A stretch of DNA of 64,000 nucleotides. It comes from Hyphomicrobiaceae bacterium. GTDB taxonomy: Bacteria > Pseudomonadota > Alphaproteobacteria > Rhizobiales > Hyphomicrobiaceae. The stretch lies in assembly GCA_022842785.1 (NCBI GenBank), contig JALHOW010000004.1, positions 434,001-498,000 of the forward strand. Reading direction: 5' to 3'. The notes below the pieces were generated by a model. It searched no databases. It had not been told where the DNA came from and was given only the letters and a program-made list of their open reading frames with translations. Positions within the stretch are counted from its first letter, which is position 1; each line of letters opens with the position of its first letter. The position numbers and the translations under genes are program-made. This document shows positions 8,780 through 18,234 of this stretch, in pieces.

Positions 8780-11700
8780 ATGGCGAGCAACGCACAGGCT
8801 GAGGCACTCCAAGCGAAGCCCCGGCCCATACATGCCGCCATGGACGCCTTGAAGGCGAGTGGACCGGATACGCAGGGCCGTCTCGCCCTCGCCCGCGCGG
8901 TGCTCGGCTCTGCCGAAGAAGCCGCACTTGTCGACCGTCCGGCGAGTGAGCTTGCCGCACTCGTCGACCATGCGCTGGCATTTCTCCAGGAAAAACCGGC
9001 CGGTGCGCCAAAGATCGCCGTGAGGTCGCTTGGCGGTGATCGTGCCGCCATCGAGATCCTCAATCCGGACATGCCCTTCCTGATGGACAGCATAGCCGCC
9101 GAGCTGCACGCGCGCGGTCTTGCCATCGATCTCGTGTTGCATCCGCTGATCAAAAGTGAGCGCACGCCGGATGGGCGGCTCGTGCGCATCCTCGGCAGCG
9201 GCGACCAGAGCTGGAACGATGGCCGCCAGGAAAGCTATATCGCCGTGCACGTCGGAGGGCTTGCGGCGGCGGACCGCGATGCGCTCGTCGCGTCGCTCAC
9301 GGAAATTCTGAAGGAAGTGCGCACGGCCGTCAGCGACTGGCAGGCCATGCTCGCACGCCTCAGGAAGGCCATCGCCGACCTCGAGAAAGCCCCTGCGAGC
9401 GTGCCGGCGCCCATGCGCCAGGAGGCCGTTGCCTTCCTGAAGTGGCTCGACGCGGGCAACATCACGCTGCTCGGCATGCGCGACTATCGCCTGGACGGCG
9501 ACATGCAGAGCGGCACGCTGGCTGCAACCGATGCGGTCGGACTCGGCCTGCTGCAGGACCCCAAGGTGCTGGTGCTGCGCCGCGGCGCCGAATTCGTGAC
9601 ACTCACGCCCGAGATCCGCGACTTCTATCTCCAGCCCGATCCACTGATCATAACCAAAGCCAATGTGCGCAGCCGCGTCCATCGGCGCGCGTACATGGAC
9701 TACATCGGCGTGAAGACCTATCGCGCCGACGGCACACTCGATGGTGAGTTGCGCATCGTCGGGCTGTTCACTTCGCAGGCCTATGTGAAATCGCCGCGCG
9801 AAATCCCGATCCTCAGGGAGAAAGTCCAGAGCGTCCTTTCGAGCGCCGGCTATCCGCCCGAAAGCCATGCCGGGAAGTCGCTGCAGAACGTGGTCGAGAC
9901 TTTCCCGCGCGACGAGCTCTTCCAGATCAGCACGGACGAGCTGGCGACGTGGTCGGCCGGCATTCTCGACCTGGAGCTCAGGCCGCGCGTGCGCGTCTTC
10001 GCGCGCGTCGACCGCTTCGACCGTTTCGTGTCCCTGCTCGTGTTCGTGCCGAGGGACCGCTTCTCGACGCGCGTGCGCGAGGAGATCGGCAACTACTTCG
10101 CCGAGACCTTCCGAGGACACGTCTCGGCTTTCACGCCGTACTTCACCGAAAGCCAGCTCACGCGCGTGCATTTCATCATTGGCCGCCGCGAGGGGACGAC
10201 ACCGAAGGTACCGGCCGAGGTCCTGGAGCGGGGCGTCGCGACGATCGTCAAGACCTGGCAGGACCGCCTTGCCGAAACGCTCGAGCAGGCAGGCCCCAAG
10301 ACGGCGGCACTCGCCACCAAGTATCGCGAAGCCTTCTCTGCGGGCTATGCCGAGACATTCTCGCCGGCGCGCGCGCTCGAGGACATCCGCCGCATCGAGC
10401 GACTAGGGGCCGACCGGCCGCTCGCCATCGATTTCTATCTCGAGAAGTCGGCCGGCACCGAGCGTCTGCGCGCCGCCGTCTACCGCTTCGATGAGCCGAT
10501 ACGCCTTTCCGAGCGCGTGCCGGTGCTGGAGAACCTCGGCTTCTCGGTTGTCGACGAGCGCACGTACGAGGTTGCGCCGCGCTTCGGCGACATGATCCGC
10601 AAGGTCGTCCTCCACGACATGGTCCTGGAGGCGATCGACGGCGCCACGATCGACATCAAGCGGCATGACGTACGGCTCGAAGATGCCTTCCGTTCCGTCA
10701 TCGCCGGCGCGACGAGCAGCGATACATTCAACCGTCTGATCATCGCGGCCGGTGCGAACTGGCGCGAAGCCGCACTCATGCGCTCCTATGCTGCCTACAT
10801 GCGTCAGCTCAGCCTGCCGTTCGGCCCTGCCTATATCGCCGCGACGCTCATCACCCATGCCGGCATCGCGCGCGACCTCATGGAGCTGTTCCATCACCGT
10901 TTCAATCCTGATCAGGGCGGATCACCGGACGAGCGCATCGCCAGCGAAGCCCCGATCCGCGAGCGCATTGCCGGCGCACTCTCGAATGTGCAGAGCCTCG
11001 ACGAAGATCGCATCATCAATCACCTCCTGAGCCTCATCGACGCGACGGTCCGCACGAACTTCCACCAGAAGGACAAGAAGGGCCGGCATCCCGAGACGAT
11101 CGCGGTCAAGCTCGCCGGCCACGAGATCGAGTTCATGCCGCGCCCGCGTACCTATCGCGAGATCTGGGTCGCGAGCCCGCGTGTCGAGGGCGTGCACTTG
11201 CGCTTCGCGCCGATCGCGCGCGGCGGCATTCGATGGTCCGATCGCGCGCAGGATTTCCGCACGGAAGTGCTCGGCCTCGTGAAGGCGCAGCAGGTCAAGA
11301 ATGCGGTGATCGTGCCGGCAGGCTCGAAGGGCGGCTTCCTGCCGAAGCTGCTGCCACGCGGCGGCGCGCGCGAAGCCGTGCAGGCTGAAGGCACAGCGGC
11401 CTACCGCATTTTCATCTCCGCCATGCTCGATCTCACCGACAATCTCGTCGATGGGAAGATCGTGCCGCCGGATCGCGTCGTGCGCTATGACGGCGATGAT
11501 CCCTATCTCGTCGTCGCGGCCGACAAGGGTACGGCAACTTTCTCCGATCTCGCCAACGAACTCTCGACGAGCCGCGATTTCTGGCTCGGTGATGCCTTCG
11601 CCTCGGGCGGCTCGGCTGGCTATGACCACAAGAAAATGGGCATCACGGCGCGCGGCGCCTGGGAATGCGTGAAGCGCCACTTCCGCGAGATGGACGTCGA

Positions 11701-13606
11701 CATCCAGACGCAACCTTTCACAGTCATCGGCGTCGGCGATATGTCAGGCGACGTATTCGGCAACGGCATGCTGCTCTCGCCGGCGATCCGCCTCGTTGCC
11801 GCATTCGACCACCGCGATATCTTCCTCGATCCCAATCCCGATGCCGCGTCGAGCCTTGCCGAGCGCACGCGCCTCTTCGCGCTACCCCGTTCGAGCTGGC
11901 AGGACTACAACAAGAGCCTCATTTCCAAGGGTGGCGGTATCTTCCCGCGCGCCTCGAAATCCGTGCCGCTCTCGCCCGAGGTGCGGGCCATACTGGGCCT
12001 CAAGGCCGAGCACTTGACGCCCGCGGAACTGATCAACGCCATCCTCAAGGCCGAGACGGATCTGCTCTGGTTCGGCGGTATCGGCACGTACATTCGCGCC
12101 TCCACCGAAACTGACGTAGACGCGGGCGATCGCGCGAATGATGCCATTCGCGTCACGGCACCGCAGCTCCGCGCGAAGGTCATCGGCGAAGGCGCCAACC
12201 TCGGCGTTACTCAGCGCGCGCGCATGGAGCTTTCTGCACGCGGCGTGCGACTGAACACCGACTTCATCGACAATTCGGCCGGTGTGAATTCCTCCGACCA
12301 GGAGGTGAATATCAAGATTGCGCTCGTGCCGGTCGTAAAATCGAACCGTCTCACCTACGAGACGCGGAACACGCTGCTCGCCAGCATGACCGACGAGGTC
12401 GCCGCCGCCGTCCTGCGCAACAACTACCAGCAGTCGCTGGCGCTCAGCCTCTCCGAGCGCAATGCCGTTGCCGATCTCAGTGCGCACGCGCGCCTGATCG
12501 AAGCCCTGGAGCAGCGCGGCATCCTCGAGCGCGAGATCGAGTACCTGCCCTCACTGCCGGAGATCTCTGTCCGATCCTCGTCGGGTCGCGGTCTCACACG
12601 GCCGGAGCTGGCGGTCCTCCTCAGCTATGCCAAGATTGCGCTCCGCAGTGATCTCCTCGCGAGCACCGTTCCGGATGCGCCGGCGCTCGAACCGCGCCTC
12701 ATCGAGTACTTCCCACCGGAGCTCGCCGAGCGCTATCCCGATGACCTGAGGCGCCACCAGCTTCGCCGCGAGATCATCGCAACGACCGTGACGAACGCGG
12801 TGGTCAATCGCCTCGGCGCGGCGGCACCTCAACGCATGGCCGACGAGACGGCGCGTCCTGTCGCCGAGATTGCCTATGCCTTCACGGTCGCGCGCGCTGT
12901 TCTAGGGCTCAACGACATCTGGCCGCGCATCGACGCGCTCGACAACCGCATTGGTGGCGCGCTCCAACTCGATCTCTATGCCCGCACGCAGGAGGCGCTC
13001 GCTCACACCACGCGCTGGTTCCTCCGTGATGGTCAGGCCGCCAGCAACCTCGAAGCTGCGATCGCGCCCCACACGAAGGGATCGGCGGAGCTGACAGCGC
13101 TCATCGCAAGCGGTCTCGGCGACGAGGTCGAAGCCCAGCTTCGCGATACCGAGCAGGATTTCGTCGACAAGCAGGTGCCCGTCGATCTCGCCGCGGACCT
13201 CGCACGCCTCGCCTTGCTCGTAGATGCTCCGGCGATCACCGAAGCTGCAGCGCGATCCAGCGCGTCCTATGCGACGGCCGCGCGCGTGGTGCTCAATCTC
13301 AACAGGCGCTTCCACCTGCGCAATCTCATTGATGCGGGCCGTCGCATCCGTGCCACGGATGCCTATGACATGATGGCGGTGGCGGGAGCCGAGCAGGCAT
13401 TGCTCGAAGCGCGCCGCCAGATCACGCTCGGCATTCTCGCCTCATCCGGCGACGATACTCACGCGCGCTGGAGCGAGAAACATGCCGGCGAGATCGGCCG
13501 CGTGGCCACGGCGCTCGCCGATCTCGGGACGAGTGGGCCGCTGACGCCTGCGCGTCTCATGGTCGCGGCAACCCGCCTCGGCGACCTTGCGCGCACGACC
13601 GCCTGA
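8780..13606 (+). CDS. NAD-specific glutamate dehydrogenase, 180-kDa class (GdhZ type)
   Basis: 1608 residues, the usual length for the large bacterial NAD-GDH class. It catalyses oxidative deamination of glutamate to 2-oxoglutarate with NAD+ in the cytoplasm. The long N-terminal ~700 residues are the regulatory (ACT-like) region of Bac_GDH. The catalytic core follows, with GGIRWSDRAQDFRTEVLGLV, then QVKNAVIVPAGSKGGF containing the substrate-binding Lys, and the dinucleotide fold with VIGVGDMSGDVFGNGMLL. The ATG at 8780 has GGAAAGGA upstream; an in-frame ATG at 8711 lacks support. It is a single-gene unit with a 181-base divergent upstream region, and it connects glutamate pools with the TCA cycle. 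Confidence 0.95.
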   Translation: MASNAQAEALQAKPRPIHAAMDALKASGPDTQGRLALARAVLGSAEEAALVDRPASELAALVDHALAFLQEKPAGAPKIAVRSLGGDRAAIEILNPDMPFLMDSIAAELHARGLAIDLVLHPLIKSERTPDGRLVRILGSGDQSWNDGRQESYIAVHVGGLAAADRDALVASLTEILKEVRTAVSDWQAMLARLRKAIADLEKAPASVPAPMRQEAVAFLKWLDAGNITLLGMRDYRLDGDMQSGTLAATDAVGLGLLQDPKVLVLRRGAEFVTLTPEIRDFYLQPDPLIITKANVRSRVHRRAYMDYIGVKTYRADGTLDGELRIVGLFTSQAYVKSPREIPILREKVQSVLSSAGYPPESHAGKSLQNVVETFPRDELFQISTDELATWSAGILDLELRPRVRVFARVDRFDRFVSLLVFVPRDRFSTRVREEIGNYFAETFRGHVSAFTPYFTESQLTRVHFIIGRREGTTPKVPAEVLERGVATIVKTWQDRLAETLEQAGPKTAALATKYREAFSAGYAETFSPARALEDIRRIERLGADRPLAIDFYLEKSAGTERLRAAVYRFDEPIRLSERVPVLENLGFSVVDERTYEVAPRFGDMIRKVVLHDMVLEAIDGATIDIKRHDVRLEDAFRSVIAGATSSDTFNRLIIAAGANWREAALMRSYAAYMRQLSLPFGPAYIAATLITHAGIARDLMELFHHRFNPDQGGSPDERIASEAPIRERIAGALSNVQSLDEDRIINHLLSLIDATVRTNFHQKDKKGRHPETIAVKLAGHEIEFMPRPRTYREIWVASPRVEGVHLRFAPIARGGIRWSDRAQDFRTEVLGLVKAQQVKNAVIVPAGSKGGFLPKLLPRGGAREAVQAEGTAAYRIFISAMLDLTDNLVDGKIVPPDRVVRYDGDDPYLVVAADKGTATFSDLANELSTSRDFWLGDAFASGGSAGYDHKKMGITARGAWECVKRHFREMDVDIQTQPFTVIGVGDMSGDVFGNGMLLSPAIRLVAAFDHRDIFLDPNPDAASSLAERTRLFALPRSSWQDYNKSLISKGGGIFPRASKSVPLSPEVRAILGLKAEHLTPAELINAILKAETDLLWFGGIGTYIRASTETDVDAGDRANDAIRVTAPQLRAKVIGEGANLGVTQRARMELSARGVRLNTDFIDNSAGVNSSDQEVNIKIALVPVVKSNRLTYETRNTLLASMTDEVAAAVLRNNYQQSLALSLSERNAVADLSAHARLIEALEQRGILEREIEYLPSLPEISVRSSSGRGLTRPELAVLLSYAKIALRSDLLASTVPDAPALEPRLIEYFPPELAERYPDDLRRHQLRREIIATTVTNAVVNRLGAAAPQRMADETARPVAEIAYAFTVARAVLGLNDIWPRIDALDNRIGGALQLDLYARTQEALAHTTRWFLRDGQAASNLEAAIAPHTKGSAELTALIASGLGDEVEAQLRDTEQDFVDKQVPVDLAADLARLALLVDAPAITEAAARSSASYATAARVVLNLNRRFHLRNLIDAGRRIRATDAYDMMAVAGAEQALLEARRQITLGILASSGDDTHARWSEKHAGEIGRVATALADLGTSGPLTPARLMVAATRLGDLARTTA

Positions 13607-13717
13607 GCCTGGGAATATGCCGCACGCCGGGCTGGGGGCTTGAGCTTGCGGCCTCCGGCAGGCATCCTGCGATCCGGGATGCCCGCAGGGGGCGGCGCCT
13701 CCGCGGGGAACACAAGC

Positions 13718-15115
13718 ATGTCTACCGATGCTGCGGCGACCGGGACCACGGCGCCGCCTTCCGCGCTCGCGGGCTGGGCGATGTTCGACTGGGCGGGCCA
13801 GCCCTTCTACACGCTCGTGCAGACCTTCCTGTTCGCACCCTACTTCGCGAACGTTGTCGTCTCCGATCCGAGCCAAGGGCAGGCCGCATGGGGCTATGCC
13901 GCGGCATTCGCCGGCGCGATCGTGGCGATCGGCAGCCCCCTTCTCGGCGCCGTCGCCGACAGCGGTGGCCGGCGCAAGCCCTGGATCGCGCTCTTCGGCC
14001 TCATGCTGGTGACCGGCCTCTGCCTGCTCTGGTTCGCAACGCCGAAGCTCACAGGACCAATGTTCTTCCTCGTTCTTGCTGGCTACGCGCTCGCCTTCGC
14101 CGGCGCCGAGTTCGCCGCCGTCTTCAACAATTCGATCATGCCGACGCTCGTGCGCAAGGATCAGCTCGGGCGGCTCTCCGGCATTGCCTGGGGCCTCGGC
14201 TATGCGGGCGGGCTCGTCAGTCTCGCACTCGTCGCAGGCTTCATCGTCACGGATCCATCGAGCGGCAAGACCATGCTCGGCATGGATCCGATCCTCAACC
14301 TCGATCAGGTGAGCCGCGAGGGCGACCGTCTTGTCGGACCGCTGTGTGCGGCATGGTTCATCCTGTTCGTCATCCCCTTCTTCCTGTTCGTGCCGGATAA
14401 CAGGCAGCCCCTGAAGGCTTCATCCGAGAGCCCGATCCGCGACGCGCTGAAATCGCTCTGGGCCACGGTCCGCAACCTGCCGAAAGACGACCGCAACATC
14501 CTCTGGATGCTCATCGCGCGGATGCTCTACGCGGACGGGCTCGCGGCGATCTTTGTTTTCGGCGGTATCTACGGCGCCTCGGTGTTCGGCTGGCGCACGT
14601 TCGATCTCGGCCTCTTCGGCATCATTCTCGCCGGGACGGGGGCTGTCGGCGCCGTCATCGGCGGTCTGCTCGACGACCGCGTCGGTGCGAAGACCGTCAT
14701 CGTCGGCTCGATCATGATCCTGCTGATCGGCTTCTTCGGCATTCTGTCCGTGGACAAGGGCAGCGTGCTCTTCGTCGTACCGATCGCCGAGAAGGCGCCG
14801 GGCTCGGGCGCGTTCTCGTCGCAGGGCGAGCAGATCTTCCTGTTCTTCTCGATCCTCATCGGACTTGTGGCGGCCCCCGTGCAGGCCGCCGGCCGATCGC
14901 TGCTCGCGCGCCTCGCACCACCCGAACGCATGACACAGTACTTCGGGCTCTTCGCCTTCTCAGGGAAGGCAACGGCCTTTGCCGCGCCCCTGGCGATTGC
15001 CATCGTGACGACGACAACCGGCAGTCAGCGATGGGGCATCGCCACGACAGCGCTGTTCCTGATTGGCGGTCTCATCTTCATGCTGCCGGTGCAGGAGACA
15101 CGGCGGTCCGAATAA
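13718..15115 (+). CDS. MFS transporter, UMF1/Atg22-like
   Basis: 465 residues with about 12 membrane helices. The early signature WAMFDWAGQPFYTLVQTFLF is characteristic of the UMF1 (COG2270) family of major facilitator proteins. The loop after helix 2 reads GAVADSGGRRKPWI, the MFS motif A equivalent. The ATG at 13718 has GCGGGGAA upstream; earlier in-frame TTG/ATG codons give a non-hydrophobic leader. The gene starts 111 bases after glutamate dehydrogenase on the same strand and may be co-transcribed. The substrate is unknown, although some UMF1 proteins are linked to amino-acid efflux. Confidence 0.8.
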   Translation: MSTDAAATGTTAPPSALAGWAMFDWAGQPFYTLVQTFLFAPYFANVVVSDPSQGQAAWGYAAAFAGAIVAIGSPLLGAVADSGGRRKPWIALFGLMLVTGLCLLWFATPKLTGPMFFLVLAGYALAFAGAEFAAVFNNSIMPTLVRKDQLGRLSGIAWGLGYAGGLVSLALVAGFIVTDPSSGKTMLGMDPILNLDQVSREGDRLVGPLCAAWFILFVIPFFLFVPDNRQPLKASSESPIRDALKSLWATVRNLPKDDRNILWMLIARMLYADGLAAIFVFGGIYGASVFGWRTFDLGLFGIILAGTGAVGAVIGGLLDDRVGAKTVIVGSIMILLIGFFGILSVDKGSVLFVVPIAEKAPGSGAFSSQGEQIFLFFSILIGLVAAPVQAAGRSLLARLAPPERMTQYFGLFAFSGKATAFAAPLAIAIVTTTTGSQRWGIATTALFLIGGLIFMLPVQETRRSE

Positions 15116-15120
15116 ATGGA

Positions 15121-15148
15121 CCCCGACGCAGGGGGGGCTGCGCCGGGG
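15121..15148. terminator. GC-rich hairpin between convergent genes
   Basis: The arms CCCCGACGCAG and CTGCGCCGGGG pair over 11 positions with one mismatch around a loop of six G. It lies 6 bases after the MFS stop and before the end of the opposing small-protein gene, so it could end transcripts from both sides. There is no T-run on either strand, so termination is inferred from position only. Confidence 0.4.
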
Positions 15149-15178
15149 TCTGGGGTACGGGACGTGGACTGCGGGGGA

Positions 15179-15475
15179 TCAGTCGTCGTCGCCGTAACGG
15201 CACTCGTTGAAGCGCTTCCACCAGTACTTGCTGCCCGTGTTCATCGCCTTGCGGTACAGCCAGCCGCAGCGGCGAACGTGGTAGCCGTGGTAACCGTAGC
15301 CATAGCCGCCGTAGACGACCGGCGCGCCGAGCACGATGCCGACACCGATCTTGCCGAAATGCTTGTGCTTGTGGCCGGCTTCGGCCTGGGACGAGGCGAG
15401 GCCGCTGCCGCCGATGACGGCGAGCGAGAGGGCGGCGAGGCTGGCAGACTTGATCAGGGTGGACTTGACCGACAT
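15179..15475 (-). CDS. Small secreted Gly/Tyr/His-rich protein
   Basis: 98 residues. A Sec signal peptide (about residues 1-33, ending SSQAEA|GHKHKH) is followed by a mature part with a His/Lys patch (HKHKHFGK), a Gly-Tyr repeat (GGYGYGYHGYH) and a C-terminal segment with two Cys and several Trp (RRCGWLYRKAMNTGSKYWW). AAGGAG sits 8 bases before the ATG. Similar short Gly/Tyr-rich exported proteins are common in Rhizobiales and generally uncharacterised. The His-rich stretch could bind metal ions, which is speculation. It is a single gene, converging with the MFS gene and divergent from homoserine dehydrogenase. Confidence 0.75.
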   Translation of the reverse strand: MSVKSTLIKSASLAALSLAVIGGSGLASSQAEAGHKHKHFGKIGVGIVLGAPVVYGGYGYGYHGYHVRRCGWLYRKAMNTGSKYWWKRFNECRYGDDD

Positions 15476-15759
15476 TGGAACTTCTCCTTGAGGGCGGGGG
15501 GCGTTGATCCGGTTTTCGGCGGCGGAACAACCGCCACTTGCCTGATCTGTCGCGGCGACCTCGAAAGTGGTTCAAAGCTCCGTCGATTTTTTTCTCGGCC
15601 CTGCCGGCGGGCCTCCGCCAACTCCAGCCTCAGGCCTCCGACCGCATCGACCCCACCAGCCTCGCGTGTTAAGAAGCCGCGGCCGCAGGGTGGCTGAAGG
15701 CTCCCGAGTTGCTCCTGCAGCCGCCAATACCCACGACAACCCACTCGCCGGAACGCCCC

Positions 15760-17064
15760 ATGACCACACGTGAACCCCTCAAGCTCGGCGTTGCCGGCCT
15801 CGGCACTGTCGGCGCCGGCCTCATCCAGCTCCTCAAGGCGCATGGGGCCAAGCTCGCCGACCAGCTTCACCGGCCGGTGGAGATCGTCGCCGTATCGGCG
15901 CGCGACCGCACGAAGGACCGCGGCGTGTCGCTCGAAGGCATCCGCTGGGTGGACGATCCCGTGGCCCTTGCCACCGATCCGGCCATCGACTGCTTCGTGG
16001 AGCTGATCGGAGGCGACGACGGCATCGTCAAGCGCGCCGTAGAGGCAGCACTGGCGGCCGGGAAACACGTCGTGACCGCCAACAAGGCGCTCCTCGCCCA
16101 TCACGGCTTCGAGCTCGCGCAGCTCGCCGAGAAGCACAACGTGGCGCTGAATTTCGAAGCCGCTGTTGCCGGCGGCATTCCCGCGATCAAGACCGTGCGC
16201 GAGGCGCTGGTCGGCAACCAGGTGCACCGCGTATCGGGCATCCTCAACGGCACCTGCAATTACATTCTGAGCAAGATGCAGGAAGAGCGCCTTCCGTTCG
16301 CCGACGTGCTGAGAGAAGCCCAGGCAAAAGGTTACGCCGAGGCCGATCCGACGTTCGACATTGGCGGCTTCGACGCAGCCCACAAGCTTACGCTGCTGAC
16401 GAGCCTCGTGTTCGGCACGCGCGTCGCGTTCGACCAGATCCACATCGAGGGCATTCAGACAATCACCGACGCTGATATCGATGCGGCGGACGAACTCGGC
16501 TATCGCATCAAGCTGCTCGGCGTCGCGACACTCACGGACAGCGGCATCGAAAGCCGCGTCACGCCGGTCATGATCCCCGTGGAAGCGGCCATTGCCGGCG
16601 TATCGGGCGTGACCAATGCCGTCTCGCTCGATGCGGACTTCGCCGGCAGCCTCCTGCTCGTCGGGCCGGGTGCCGGCGCACGCGCCACCGCTTCGGCCGT
16701 CGCGAGCGACATCGTCGATATTGCTGCTGGCTTCGTGATGCCGCCCTTCGGCGTGCCGTCATCGCGACTGAAGCCGCACAAGCGCGCGGCGCTCGGCCAG
16801 CACAAGGGCGACTACTACGTGCGTTTCTCCGCCTTCGATCGGCCCGGCGTGATGGCGGCCATCACGAAGCGCATGGCCGAGCAGGACGTCTCGCTCGACA
16901 GCATCGTGCAGCGCGGCCCGCGCGGGGCGCCGGGAACACTCGCCAATATCGTGATCATCACGCACGAGACGACGGAAGCGGCCATCCGCAAGGCACTCGA
17001 TGATATCGAGGCCGACGGCAAGGTCGCCGAGAAGCCGCAGATGATCCGCATCGAGGAAGTCTGA
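15760..17064 (+). CDS. hom: Homoserine dehydrogenase
   Basis: 434 residues. The cytoplasmic enzyme reduces aspartate semialdehyde to homoserine with NAD(P)H, the branch point to threonine and methionine. The N-terminal Rossmann motif is GVAGLGTVGAGLIQLL. The catalytic region includes the family signature with NGTCNYILSKM, YAEADPTFDIGGFDAAHKL and the metal- and substrate-binding GYRIKLLG area. A C-terminal ACT domain (from about residue 350, FSAFDRPGVMAAITKRMAE) implies feedback control, probably by threonine. The ATG at 15760 is chosen as the first Met before the Rossmann fold. A terminator follows the stop. No SAM-responsive riboswitch was recognised in the 284-base upstream gap. Confidence 0.95.
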   Translation: MTTREPLKLGVAGLGTVGAGLIQLLKAHGAKLADQLHRPVEIVAVSARDRTKDRGVSLEGIRWVDDPVALATDPAIDCFVELIGGDDGIVKRAVEAALAAGKHVVTANKALLAHHGFELAQLAEKHNVALNFEAAVAGGIPAIKTVREALVGNQVHRVSGILNGTCNYILSKMQEERLPFADVLREAQAKGYAEADPTFDIGGFDAAHKLTLLTSLVFGTRVAFDQIHIEGIQTITDADIDAADELGYRIKLLGVATLTDSGIESRVTPVMIPVEAAIAGVSGVTNAVSLDADFAGSLLLVGPGAGARATASAVASDIVDIAAGFVMPPFGVPSSRLKPHKRAALGQHKGDYYVRFSAFDRPGVMAAITKRMAEQDVSLDSIVQRGPRGAPGTLANIVIITHETTEAAIRKALDDIEADGKVAEKPQMIRIEEV

Positions 17065-17081
17065 GCGCGCAGTGCGCCTAG

Positions 17082-17111
17082 AAAGTGAGTGAAAGATCCT
17101 CTCACTTTTTT
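17082..17111 (+). terminator. Rho-independent terminator after hom
   Basis: The arms AAAGTGAG (17082-17089) and CTCACTTT (17101-17108) flank an 11-base loop. The right arm runs into six T residues. It lies 17 bases after the homoserine dehydrogenase stop codon. Confidence 0.8.
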
Positions 17112-17363
17112 GGTATCTGGCGCAGATTCAGATATCCCGTTTACTCAACGCTGGGCGTAGCTGGCCAGAACGGCCACGCACTTAGAGAGCACCTTCCGCG
17201 CGCTTCCAGCTACATTTTGCTCCGTCAACAGCAGCATCGAGCTGGTCCAGTTCAGGGTCAGCACACCGCATCAGAAGCGATCCCCCGCGCCGTAGCGTGG
17301 ATGATCGCATCTGGCCGCTGTGTGCTGCCTGTCCCGAGCGGCTCGGCAAAAGGAGCATGTTTC
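17112..17363. other. Intergenic region before the secreted hydrolase, nothing definite
   Basis: About 250 bases between the hom terminator and the hydrolase start. The first part is locally AT-richer than the surroundings (TTCAGATATCCCG) and would suit a promoter, but I see no convincing -35/-10 pair. A short dyad CCGAGCGGCTCGG lies near 17334-17346, close to the ribosome-binding site AAAAGGAG. No coding frame here looks real. Confidence 0.4.
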
Positions 17364-18128
17364 ATGGGATTGACGTCATACTCTCTCTTGCTTGCCAGCA
17401 GTCTTGTACTCGCCTTCGCGGCTGTCGTGCCGGCACACGCCGCCCCCATCAAGAACGTCGTGCTCGTGCATGGCGCATTCGCCGATGGCTCGGGCTGGCG
17501 TGGCGTCTACGATGAGCTGACAAAGCGCGGCTACCGCGTCACCATCGTCCAGAACCCGCTCACCTCGCTCGCCGACGACGTCGCCGCGACGAAGCGGGCG
17601 CTCGACCGGCAGGACGGCCCTGCGATCCTCGTCGGCCACAGTTGGGGCGGCACCGTCATCACCGAAGCGGGTGTCGATCCTAAGGTCGCAGGTCTCGTCT
17701 ATGTCTCGGCCCTTTCGCCTGACGCCGGCGAAACGACCGCGCAGCAATATGCCGGCTTCTCGGGCCCGCCGGAATTCGTGATCGACACGCATGGCGACGG
17801 CTTCGGTTTCCTGAAGCCGGAGAACTTCAAGATCGGCTTCGCAGCGGATGCGAGCGATACCGACGCGGCCTTCCTGCGTGACTCGCAGATACCGATCAAC
17901 ATGTCGGTTTTCGAGACCAAGCTCCAACACGCCGCCTGGCGGACCAAGCCGAGCTGGGCAGTGATCGCGACCGACGACAAGGCCTTCGACCTTCGCATGC
18001 TGCGCCACATGGCGAAGCGCATCGACGCGAAGATCACTGAAGTTGCCGCGAGCCACGCGGTCTTCATGACGCAGCCGAAGGTCGTCGCCGACGTGATCGA
18101 CAGCGCAGCAAAGGCGGCGTCGAACTGA
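17364..18128 (+). CDS. Secreted alpha/beta hydrolase
   Basis: 254 residues. The signal peptide covers about residues 1-26 (LLLASSLVLAFAAVVPAHA|AP). The fold then opens with VVLVHGAFADGSGWRGV, the HG oxyanion motif, and the nucleophile elbow GHSWGG with Ser at about residue 98. The acid is probably Asp in VIATDDKAFD, and the catalytic His is in ASHAVFMTQP near the C-terminus. This resembles the periplasmic EstC/HNL-like esterase group, whose natural substrates are mostly unknown. The start is set by AGGAG 8 bases upstream and by the signal peptide; the frame is open further upstream, but that extension is not protein-like. Confidence 0.85.
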   Translation: MGLTSYSLLLASSLVLAFAAVVPAHAAPIKNVVLVHGAFADGSGWRGVYDELTKRGYRVTIVQNPLTSLADDVAATKRALDRQDGPAILVGHSWGGTVITEAGVDPKVAGLVYVSALSPDAGETTAQQYAGFSGPPEFVIDTHGDGFGFLKPENFKIGFAADASDTDAAFLRDSQIPINMSVFETKLQHAAWRTKPSWAVIATDDKAFDLRMLRHMAKRIDAKITEVAASHAVFMTQPKVVADVIDSAAKAASN

Positions 18129-18144
18129 GGCTGCTGCAGAAACA

Positions 18145-18176
18145 GCGATGCCCCCGGGTAATCCCGAGGGCATCGC
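18145..18176. terminator. Strong bidirectional hairpin between convergent genes
   Basis: The arms GCGATGCCCCCGGG (18145-18158) and CCCGAGGGCATCGC (18163-18176) match at 13 of 14 positions around a TAAT loop. It lies between the hydrolase stop and the TrcR stop, which converge. T-runs are weak on both sides, but the stem is very stable, so a shared terminator is likely. Confidence 0.65.
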
Positions 18177-18234
18177 GCGCAAACAGACTTCAACAATCGA
18201 TTGCGAGTTCGAGGCGGCTGACGCGCTCCAGCGC

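Noticed and set aside
8684..10171. A 495-codon open frame on the minus strand
   Set aside because: Antisense to the 5' part of glutamate dehydrogenase, with no domain or signal visible.
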